This document shows, one piece after another, positions 1 to 5,771 of a stretch of DNA of 7,429 nucleotides (position 1 is its first letter; every line of letters begins with the position of its first letter). The notes under the pieces are model-generated. The model made no database searches, was not told where the DNA came from, and saw only the letters and a program-made list of their open reading frames with translations. Source of the stretch: UBA11865 sp035686605 (lineage in GTDB: Bacteria > Chloroflexota > Anaerolineae > Promineifilales > Promineifilaceae); contig DASRZI010000234.1 of assembly GCA_035686605.1 (NCBI GenBank), positions 1-7,429 on the forward strand, given 5' to 3'. Both the position numbers and the translations under genes were made by a program.

Positions 1-1083
1 GTTCTAACTGTCCTTCCAGCGGCGGAAGCAGCAATTATCGAATCCGTCATCACGGGCGTGGAGAAGATGGAGTGGATCGTCGTGGCGCGATTCCCATTAA
101 CCGTTATTAGAGTCGCCGGGTCTGTCTTCTTGTTGTCCAAGGGATGGGGAATTGAGGTACTCTTTTACCTCCTGGCTGGCTATTATGTAGTGCTCTCCAT
201 CGCCTATTTATGCCTTATACGTCGTAATTTGCCACACTTCCGATTTTCGCTCGACACTACCCTGATAAAATCGCTTGCGATCCAGGCTTTGCCATTTGTG
301 GTTATTGTGGCTAGTAGTCAAGTCTTTCTCCAACTAGACCGCGTATTTCTCTCCAAGCTCTGGGATACCGATGCTGTAGGAATCTACGCAGCCGGAATAA
401 TGACCGTTCAGCTCATGTATATGCTCGCGCCGGCTATCATGCAGTCCCTATACCCGGGTCTCTCCAGAGCTTACCTAAAATCACGCACTCGATTTTCCAA
501 CTTGGTATCCCAGATATTTAAGCTGCTTTTCATCGGCGTATATCCAGTGATGATGACCATAATCGCCTTCGCCGAAGTCGTGATAATCTTGGTATTTGGG
601 CGTGAATACGAATCATCAGTTATTGTGCTGCGCATCGTCGCTCTGGGAATACTGCCATCATTCCTCTCCCGCATACTCTATCGTTCGATACTGGCTAGTG
701 ATAACGAACGACTAGGCATCTTTGTCTCAATCTTCAGCAGCCTCTTTAGTCTAGTCGCCGTTGTGTTGCTCGTGCCGTCATATGGCGTTGTCGGGGCTAG
801 TATAGCCGCCGCCAGTACCATGTTTTTCAATATGATCATCAACTATTATTTTGCTAGGCGAGTCGTTCGTTTCGAGGTTCAGCAAGCTATATTGCGTCCA
901 AGCGCCTGTGCATTAGTCAGCATGGTGGCCTTTGGAATCCTCATGCAGTGGAGCTATATTGGGGCTTGGGTAGTTTCCATGATTATCTTCGTTTTAATGC
1001 TGCTTGGGACGCGGACATTGCGACTATCGGAGCTACGTGAATTGACGGCGACGAAGGCAGGACATGAGACCTTCCGGCAATAG
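1..1083 (+). CDS. Wzx-like polysaccharide flippase, 5'-truncated
   Basis: Integral membrane protein of the MOP/polysaccharide-exporter superfamily, which flips lipid-linked oligosaccharide units from the cytoplasmic to the outer face of the membrane. The frame is open from base 1 with coding-like residues (VLTVLPAAEAAIIESV) before the first GTG at 58, so the true start lies outside the window and GTG 58 is internal. The visible 360 residues hold roughly nine or ten hydrophobic segments, for example around residues 31-73, 96-116, 120-148, 170-195, 235-285 and 298-330. The family-typical stretch LDRVFLSKLWDTDAVGIYAAG-like lies near residues 112-132 (Asp, then an 'avGxYxaa' turn). Family members are usually 400-500 residues, so perhaps 60-140 N-terminal residues are missing. 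The stop lies 9 bases before the next gene, a glycosyltransferase, suggesting one transcript. Which glycan it moves cannot be read from sequence. A lipid II flippase-like role is possible but less likely given the glycosyltransferase neighbours. Confidence 0.85.
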   Translation, partial: VLTVLPAAEAAIIESVITGVEKMEWIVVARFPLTVIRVAGSVFLLSKGWGIEVLFYLLAGYYVVLSIAYLCLIRRNLPHFRFSLDTTLIKSLAIQALPFVVIVASSQVFLQLDRVFLSKLWDTDAVGIYAAGIMTVQLMYMLAPAIMQSLYPGLSRAYLKSRTRFSNLVSQIFKLLFIGVYPVMMTIIAFAEVVIILVFGREYESSVIVLRIVALGILPSFLSRILYRSILASDNERLGIFVSIFSSLFSLVAVVLLVPSYGVVGASIAAASTMFFNMIINYYFARRVVRFEVQQAILRPSACALVSMVAFGILMQWSYIGAWVVSMIIFVLMLLGTRTLRLSELRELTATKAGHETFRQ

Positions 1084-1092
1084 AGGAGATCA

Positions 1093-2292
1093 GTGGTGAG
1101 GATACTATTCGTCTGTCGCTTTTTGCCTCACCAGTCGGCAAAGGATAGTGGCAGGCAAGATACGTATCACTACTTGTCGTCTTTAAGCCAGCGGCATGAA
1201 GTGTCGGTGATAGCTTTTGTTCCCGAACAGGACTTCACTGCAATTCGAGAGCTTGAGGTAATCTGCCGGCGGGTCGTTGCCGTCACCTATAAACATGATG
1301 AGCTACCATCGCGCTTGTGGCGGGCATTAGGGCGAGTCGTGATGCCAAGAGTTTACGGACGAAACCTCTCCATCACTTATCGCAGAAGTCTCAAGAAGCT
1401 CATATCAGAAGAGGATTTCAATGTTTTTGTCGTAGACGGGTCAATGGCCCCATACATCAGGCTCTTATCGGGTGGTATACGATTGCTTGACGAAGTCGAT
1501 ATTTACGCCGAAGTTGCGTACGAGGAGCATCTTCAGGAGAAGCGCCTCTTTAGAAGATGGCTGGCAAACCTCGATTGGCGTAGAACACTAAGGAGGGAGC
1601 TAATTTATGCCGCAATGGCGGATGGCGTACTGGTCCGCTCCCAGAAGGATAAGAGGTACCTGAAAGAGCGTCTGCCTGATCAAGAAATATCAATCCTTTC
1701 CCCATGGTTCGAGGGTTTGGACGAACTTCGTCAGATCGGCACTCAGCGACCGGATGGAAACATCGTGCTTTTTGTTGGTGCGTTGGCAATACCTGCCAAC
1801 CAGGAGGCGGCTATCTATTTCGCTCGTGACGTGCTGCCTCTTCTCAAGTCAAAAGTTAAGGATGTGGAATTCATGATAGTTGGAAGCCAACCCGATAGCC
1901 GGGTTAGAGCCTTAGACGGCCTTCCAGGCGTGACCGTAGTAGGAGAAGTAGAGGAACTTACGCCATATTATCAAATGGCGTCAGTTAACGTCGTTCCGTT
2001 ATTTACCGGTGGTGGCATTATAGTGAAAACTCTGAATGGGCTGGCTAGCGGACGTCCAACTGTCGCTTCTCATGCCGGCAATTCAGGGACAGGTGCTCGT
2101 AACGGCGAACATCTTGTTCTGGTGAATGGGGGGGCGGAGGAATTTTCCAAAAGTGTGGAGCGAGTTCTTACGGATGACGATCTATGGCATAGGCTGGCTA
2201 GAGACGGTCGGGCCTATGTTGAGCATTCCTTCAACTGGAGCACGATTATTCAGGAATTTGAGTTATTTATGGAACACATAACCCAAATATGA
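1093..2292 (+). CDS. GT-B glycosyltransferase (GT4-type, Stp1-like) with altered catalytic-motif residue
   Basis: Cytoplasmic or membrane-associated retaining sugar transferase, presumably adding a sugar from a nucleotide donor to a lipid-linked glycan. The 399 residues fit a two-lobed GT-B protein. The N-terminal acceptor lobe (about 1-200) starts RILFVCRFLPHQSAKDSGRQ and has the usual 'rHeV' strand at 34-37. The C-terminal donor lobe has FVGA (227-230), IVGSQP (262-267), VVGEVEEL with a following YY (282-293) and GGGIIVKTLNGLASGRP (306-322). In relatives the last motif normally reads GGGxxxKxLEAxAxGxP. Here the Glu of the EX7E motif is Asn315, so activity may be altered or lost. GTG codons lie at 1093 and 1096. 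The GAGGAG ribosome site at 1083-1088 gives 4 bases to the first and 7 to the second, so 1096 (giving MRILFV) is an equally good start. It follows the flippase by 9 bases and is the last gene of that unit. Confidence 0.85.
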   Translation: MVRILFVCRFLPHQSAKDSGRQDTYHYLSSLSQRHEVSVIAFVPEQDFTAIRELEVICRRVVAVTYKHDELPSRLWRALGRVVMPRVYGRNLSITYRRSLKKLISEEDFNVFVVDGSMAPYIRLLSGGIRLLDEVDIYAEVAYEEHLQEKRLFRRWLANLDWRRTLRRELIYAAMADGVLVRSQKDKRYLKERLPDQEISILSPWFEGLDELRQIGTQRPDGNIVLFVGALAIPANQEAAIYFARDVLPLLKSKVKDVEFMIVGSQPDSRVRALDGLPGVTVVGEVEELTPYYQMASVNVVPLFTGGGIIVKTLNGLASGRPTVASHAGNSGTGARNGEHLVLVNGGAEEFSKSVERVLTDDDLWHRLARDGRAYVEHSFNWSTIIQEFELFMEHITQI

Positions 2293-2294
2293 GA

Positions 2295-2315
2295 ATAATA
2301 ACCCCATAATAACCC
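2295..2315 (+). repeat. Tandem 11-base direct repeat ATAATAACCC upstream of secreted-protein gene
   Basis: ATAATAACCC occurs at 2295-2304 and again at 2306-2315, an exact 11-base period. A shorter ATAACCC lies at 2278-2284, inside the end of the preceding gene. Direct repeats spaced by one helical turn upstream of a promoter are the classic binding layout for OmpR/PhoB-type response regulators. The repeat is visible, but the regulator is a guess. Confidence 0.5.
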
Positions 2316-2327
2316 ATATGGATTATT
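2308..2327. promoter_or_regulatory. Imperfect palindrome, possible operator
   Basis: The 20 bases AATAACCCATATGGATTATT form an inverted repeat centred between 2317 and 2318: CCAT/ATGG flanked by AATAA/TTATT, with only the 2313/2322 pair mismatched. It has no loop, so it is a poor RNA hairpin and better suited to binding a dimeric DNA-binding protein. Its right edge touches the candidate -35 box at 2326-2331, and it overlaps the second copy of the 11-base repeat. Function is inferred from position only. Confidence 0.4.
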
Positions 2328-2353
2328 GTATTTGCAGCCCCTTCGTCTAGAAT
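2326..2353 (+). promoter_or_regulatory. Candidate promoter for the secreted repeat protein
   Basis: TAGAAT at 2348-2353 matches the -10 consensus at 5 of 6 positions. The upstream TTGTAT at 2326-2331, with a 16-base spacer, matches the -35 consensus only in its TTG. Transcription would begin near 2360, giving a leader of about 55 bases before the ribosome-binding site. The -10 is fair and the -35 weak. Confidence 0.4.
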
Positions 2354-2402
2354 TAACGATGAACGTAATGTAAATGATTTCAGTTTACTCACTTATATCG
2401 AC

Positions 2403-2409
2403 AAGGAGG
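2403..2409 (+). promoter_or_regulatory. Strong ribosome-binding site that sets the GTG 2416 start
   Basis: AAGGAGG lies 6 bases before GTG 2416, an almost perfect Shine-Dalgarno match at ideal spacing. It lies inside the reading frame that could otherwise begin at ATG 2374. ATG 2374 has no comparable site and would place 14 extra residues before the signal peptide, so this site decides the start. Confidence 0.85.
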
Positions 2410-2415
2410 AATCAA

Positions 2416-3912
2416 GTGAAACGTAGATTAAGCCTTATCGCAATAGCAGTGCTACTGGTAACGCTGTTGGTTGTTGCATCCACTTTTGCCCAGGGTGGTT
2501 TCCCGGATCCGGGAACATCTGAAACCAATGCTGTGGTACAGAATAAAGCAACCGGCGCAGGTGAATTAGCGACATTGGCCGTAGACTACTACGACCAAGC
2601 TGGATCCTTGGTTTACACCAACTCTTCGGTGACGATTGATCCGAAAGCAGTGGCGGAAATCAAGACTCAGAATGAACCCCTTCCCTCGGGATTCCAGGGT
2701 TCGGCGGTTATATCTTCGGATCGCCCACTAGCATCGATCGTGAGTATTAAGAACACGAACGTGCCGGGCGCGCCTGATGGCCTTACCCAGGGCGCCTACA
2801 ATGGCACTTCTGCTGCTGCCACCGAATTGTACTTCCCCACAGTCTGGGGTTTCAGCGGTATCGCGTCACGAGTGACGGTCATGAATGCCGAAGGTTCGGC
2901 GGCGTCGGTTGACTTCGATTTCTATGATCGAACTGGAGCCTATCTTGGCCAGACAACCCAAACCCTGGCTGGATTCGCAGCCACAACCATTTACATGGGT
3001 GGCCCGGGCGACCTGCCCTCTGGTTGGCCGGCCGGTTTCCAGGATGGCTCGATTACGGCCTCATCATCGAACTTATTGGCTGGCGCCTCGACGGCGACGT
3101 GGACGAATCGTTCCGGCGCTTACCAATCGTTGACGGCAAATAATCAGGGTACGGTCCTCTTCGCGCCCTCCCATTTCCGCTTCGCCAATCCTGGCACTCC
3201 TGCCGGAGAATTCGACCTGTTCTCGGCTGTTAACATCCAGAACACGAGTGATTCGACCACGGCAAACGTGACGGTAGAATATTACACTCGTGGTGATGTC
3301 TCCGGAGTTCCGGCGCTGACTGTCCCCACGACGATTGCGCCGCTATCCGCTAGAGGTCTTAATACAAAGAATGGCGGAGACCTTCCAGCATCGACCTTCG
3401 ATCCTCTGGGAACCGATTGGGATGGCTCTGTGAAGATCATCTCCAACAATGCTGTCGAGTTGGTCGGAACTGGCATCACTCATTGGGGCACGACAGGCAA
3501 ATCTGGCATCTATGCCCTAGTAAGCGCAAATGATGGATCGAACATCATCTACGTACCTGCCCAATATCGCCTGATGAGCAGCCAGTGGAATCAATGGTCT
3601 GCCATTAACCTGCAGAATATTGGTGGTTCCACGATCGCCGCTGCCGATCTCTCCATTGAGTATATCGACACCGCTGGCAATACCGTAGCCACATTCTCGG
3701 GCACTGATTTGCCCGGTAACCTGGCTTCAGGTGCTGCCCTAGGTCTGAACACCCGTAACGGTGGTGACCTGTCTGCCTCTGATTTCGACAGCTTCGGAAA
3801 CAGCTTTATCGGCGGCATCTACGTGACCGCACCGGCAGGATCAGAGCTTGTTGGTGTAGCCAACATCATCTACGCTAACCGCGCGAGCGTCTACAACGGC
3901 GATCCCGGATAA
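2416..3912 (+). CDS. Secreted protein of four beta-rich tandem repeats, function unknown
   Basis: No enzymatic domain is recognised. From GTG 2416 the product has 498 residues. A signal peptide is clear: basic KRR at 2-4, a hydrophobic core at about 5-22, and likely cleavage after STFA (residue 25). The rest is Gly/Ser/Thr/Asn-rich and made of four related units at about 38-130, 138-236, 247-368 and 378-493. Units 2-4 open with a [FV]xP strand (YFPTVWGF, FAPSHFRF, YVPAQYRL). They then show xxQN or VMN, a hydrophobic strand ending FYD, EYY or EYI, a [GN]GGDLP-like turn (NGGDL in units 3 and 4), a DGS or GG strand, and ELVG. Unit 1 lacks the opening strand. There is no LPXTG motif, C-terminal membrane helix or recognisable dockerin, so release or non-covalent surface attachment is likely. 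It has its own candidate promoter, ribosome site and terminator, so it appears monocistronic within a sugar locus. It resembles surface repeat proteins I associate with Chloroflexota. An S-layer, matrix or adhesin role is a guess. Confidence 0.85.
   Translation: MKRRLSLIAIAVLLVTLLVVASTFAQGGFPDPGTSETNAVVQNKATGAGELATLAVDYYDQAGSLVYTNSSVTIDPKAVAEIKTQNEPLPSGFQGSAVISSDRPLASIVSIKNTNVPGAPDGLTQGAYNGTSAAATELYFPTVWGFSGIASRVTVMNAEGSAASVDFDFYDRTGAYLGQTTQTLAGFAATTIYMGGPGDLPSGWPAGFQDGSITASSSNLLAGASTATWTNRSGAYQSLTANNQGTVLFAPSHFRFANPGTPAGEFDLFSAVNIQNTSDSTTANVTVEYYTRGDVSGVPALTVPTTIAPLSARGLNTKNGGDLPASTFDPLGTDWDGSVKIISNNAVELVGTGITHWGTTGKSGIYALVSANDGSNIIYVPAQYRLMSSQWNQWSAINLQNIGGSTIAAADLSIEYIDTAGNTVATFSGTDLPGNLASGAALGLNTRNGGDLSASDFDSFGNSFIGGIYVTAPAGSELVGVANIIYANRASVYNGDPG
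2527..3894 (+). repeat. Four protein-level tandem repeats (about 93-122 residues each)
   Basis: The units map to about 2527-2805, 2827-3123, 3154-3519 and 3547-3894. Units 3 and 4 are the most alike, sharing GLNT[KR]NGGDL, SAxNxQN and ELVG. Unit 2 is diverged (YMGGPGDLP in place of NGGDLP). Unit 1 is shorter and lacks the first strand. Similarity is evident in protein but weak in DNA, so the duplications are old rather than recent slippage. Confidence 0.7.
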
Positions 3913-3944
3913 ACATACGGATCGGTTTTTAAGTGAGTGAAGTG

Positions 3945-3975
3945 AGAGGGTAGGCATTGCCTACCCTCTTTTTTT
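3945..3975 (+). terminator. Strong intrinsic terminator of the secreted-protein gene
   Basis: A perfect 11-base-pair stem (3945-3955 AGAGGGTAGGC pairs with 3959-3969 GCCTACCCTCT) with a 3-base ATT loop runs into T7 (3969-3975). A second T7 follows at 3979-3985. The stem begins 32 bases after the stop codon. The left flank is not A-rich, so on the minus strand the hairpin lacks a U-tract and should not stop the converging glycosyltransferase operon efficiently. Confidence 0.92.
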
Positions 3976-3993
3976 CCGTTTTTTTGGGGGAAG

Positions 3994-4890
3994 TTAAGCC
4001 CGACTGGTCATAGCTAAGCGAATACCGTCCCGCAAACCAGCTAGGTAGGCCCGGATGCTAAGAAATTGCCCGCTGAAAGTTAGGGAAGCCAGCATCTTGA
4101 CCGCACTGCCAAAACGAAATACAAGGATAGATAAGGGCATTCCTAATCTTGCGTGCTTGGCGAAGAAAACGACGCTGCTCCGGGCCAGGTAGTAGAGGTT
4201 GAGCGGGTTATCCTTCCCCCCAGTACTTGCCGACACGCGATGATTTACTCGCGCCTCACCGACGACCCGCAACCGGAAACCGTCTTGGCGAAAGCGGAGA
4301 GACCAATCAAGATCCTCGTAATAAAAGAAAAAGCGCTCGTCAAACAAGCCAGTTTTACTCGCAGCTTTGATGTTGACTAACAAGAACGTGCCAAGGAGAT
4401 AGTCAACATCGCGAGTGGAAGACCATTTAGCTCCATCGATCTTGCCTAATCCACGGTCGCGCATCTCCAACAATTGCGGATGCTGCCGACCACCACCATA
4501 CCAAATAAGGGAAGGATTGGATTCATAAAGTATCTTGGGTGAGATCAAAGCGGTGTCAGCCGATGATTCAGCTAGCAGTTTCACCAAGGTATCTTCCTCG
4601 CTGAAAGCATCGTTGTTAACCAACAAGGCGAAGTCGTAGGATTCGTTGATCGCCTTTCGCAGACCCATGTTGGTGGCAGCCGCGAATCCTCGGTTATCTG
4701 GCAGGGCCAGTACAGCAGCCCAAGGTATCTTCTTCTCAAAAACCTCTGTCGAACCGTCGCCAGAACCATTATCAATCAACAAGTAATCTAGCGTGGGTCC
4801 TTCCATAGAGCGGAGCGTTTCGAGGCACTCGACGGTAAGAACGGCCTGGCGCCAATTAAGAATTATCACCAGAATTCGTGGTGAGTTCAT
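3994..4890 (-). CDS. GT2 glycosyltransferase, rhamnosyltransferase-like
   Basis: Inverting GT-A glycosyltransferase of family 2, of the WbbL/rhamnosyltransferase-like type, which transfers a nucleotide-activated sugar onto a growing glycan at the cytoplasmic membrane face. The 298 residues begin MNSPRILVIILNW. Motifs in order: DNGS (40-43, nucleotide-binding strand end), NRGFAAATN (66-74), NND (92-94, the DxD-equivalent metal site), a GT-FLLV segment at 167-172, FDERFFFYYEDLDW at 183-196 with the likely catalytic acid pair ED, and a late NHRVSAS. A hydrophobic, basic C-terminus probably sits on the membrane. The start at 4890 is chosen because homologues begin at this strand and because it overlaps the upstream stop as ATGA (4890-4887), implying coupled translation. 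The frame stays open to 5085, but that extension lies over the previous gene's coding sequence and does not look like protein. It is the last gene of the leftward operon. The donor sugar is not readable. Confidence 0.9.
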   Translation of the reverse strand: MNSPRILVIILNWRQAVLTVECLETLRSMEGPTLDYLLIDNGSGDGSTEVFEKKIPWAAVLALPDNRGFAAATNMGLRKAINESYDFALLVNNDAFSEEDTLVKLLAESSADTALISPKILYESNPSLIWYGGGRQHPQLLEMRDRGLGKIDGAKWSSTRDVDYLLGTFLLVNIKAASKTGLFDERFFFYYEDLDWSLRFRQDGFRLRVVGEARVNHRVSASTGGKDNPLNLYYLARSSVVFFAKHARLGMPLSILVFRFGSAVKMLASLTFSGQFLSIRAYLAGLRDGIRLAMTSRA

Positions 4891-5759
4891 CCTGGCGCCT
4901 CGGCTCTGCTTGCCCCCCAACACCAGGCGATTTTCGTCAGGTAGATGCCCGGAATCGTCAAAGGGAACCGGAACAGAATGACCGGTTTCCGGATAAGAAT
5001 ACGCAAGCTCGCCCAGGCAGCGATCAAGGGAGACAGGAGGAGTACCAGCCGTCGATGGTGAAGGATTCCCGGAGCTTGAAGCCATCCGGAATGCCTAAGA
5101 CGAAGTCGTCTCATGTGGAAGCCTGAATAAGCACAATCTTGCCACACCTCGGGCAAGCCATGGCGATTGTGATCATGATATACAGAGGCCCTTGGCCAGA
5201 AGAAAGGTTGAATCCCCGCTATTCGCATGCGGGTTGTCCAGTCTACATCTTCGACTCGATTTACCTCCCCATCCATGAGGCCGACGCTTTCGATGACAGA
5301 GCGATGGACCGAGAGGTTAAAGGTGGCGAGGAAGTCTCGCGGCCCTGGGGGTAGGACGCTCAAAACCTCGTGGAAGAGAGTCAGGTTATAGACCAGGTGC
5401 CAGTAACCATCACCAGCAGGGAGGATGCCGCCGCTTACAACGCGATGTCCTGCATCCTGAGCAGCCATATGCTCCCTCAGCCAATGTGGTTCAGGAATGC
5501 AATCACTATCCAGAAATATAAAAACCCCGGCTTCGGATGAGGCAATTCCGCGGTTTCGAGCGACAGCCGCCAATACCGGTTCCCCGGTATCGACAAAGGA
5601 GATCTGTTCATCTTCCGGCACCAAGCCGGCTTCATCCCTGCCTACGACGATGATATCGCACTCTTCCTGCTCTCGAACTTGCTTGAGAACCACGGCAAGA
5701 ACCTGTTGAATGATAGGAGAATTTAGGCTTGGGATAATGATTGATGTCGATTCGCTCAT
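4887..5759 (-). CDS. GT2 glycosyltransferase with C-terminal hydrophobic segment
   Basis: Family 2 GT-A sugar transferase of 290 residues, presumably membrane-associated. The N-terminus SIIIPSLN (6-13) is the first Rossmann-like strand. ARNRG (67-71) and DSDC (84-87, the DxD metal and nucleotide site) follow, then an acceptor-side region and VEDVDWTTRMRIAG (169-182) with the ED catalytic pair. The usual 'VDdgS' after strand 2 is replaced by VVGRDEAG (38-45). Residues about 237-283 are strongly hydrophobic (LVLLLSPLIAAWASL and following), likely one or two membrane helices. The ATG at 5759 lies 12 bases after the upstream gene's stop and has no good Shine-Dalgarno site, so translation may depend on ribosomes arriving from that gene. 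Its stop overlaps the next gene's start by 4 bases. It differs from the next gene in the operon (EDVDW versus YYEDLDW context), so the two are probably not a recent duplicate pair and may act at different steps. Confidence 0.88.
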   Translation of the reverse strand: MSESTSIIIPSLNSPIIQQVLAVVLKQVREQEECDIIVVGRDEAGLVPEDEQISFVDTGEPVLAAVARNRGIASSEAGVFIFLDSDCIPEPHWLREHMAAQDAGHRVVSGGILPAGDGYWHLVYNLTLFHEVLSVLPPGPRDFLATFNLSVHRSVIESVGLMDGEVNRVEDVDWTTRMRIAGIQPFFWPRASVYHDHNRHGLPEVWQDCAYSGFHMRRLRLRHSGWLQAPGILHHRRLVLLLSPLIAAWASLRILIRKPVILFRFPLTIPGIYLTKIAWCWGASRAEAPG

Positions 5760-5771
5760 CTGAATATGGTG

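Noticed and set aside
2393..2398. TTATAT as a -10 box near the secreted-protein start
   Set aside because: Transcription would begin inside or just after the Shine-Dalgarno site, which would waste a near-perfect ribosome site.
2374..2415. ATG at 2374 as start of the secreted protein
   Set aside because: It lacks a ribosome site and puts 14 residues ahead of the signal peptide. AAGGAGG at 2403-2409 points to GTG 2416.
3282..3818. Two short minus-strand frames (3282-3479 and 3591-3818) that share an RSPP-containing segment
   Set aside because: Their likeness is the antisense image of the repeated NGGDL segments of the secreted protein. They have no ribosome site or independent coding character.
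3931..3946. AAGTGAG repeated at a 9-base period just before the terminator stem
   Set aside because: Only two copies of 7 bases, one running into the terminator stem. Too short to support a separate function.
4891..5085. N-terminal extension of the last GT2 gene up to an ATG at 5085
   Set aside because: The 65 extra residues (Ser/Pro-rich) lie out of frame over the real C-terminus of the upstream GT2, do not resemble a GT2 N-terminus, and the ATGA overlap gives a better start at 4890.
4153..5709. Several plus-strand frames of 62-82 codons opposite the glycosyltransferase operon
   Set aside because: They lie wholly antisense to well-supported GT2 genes, have low-complexity compositions and no start signals.
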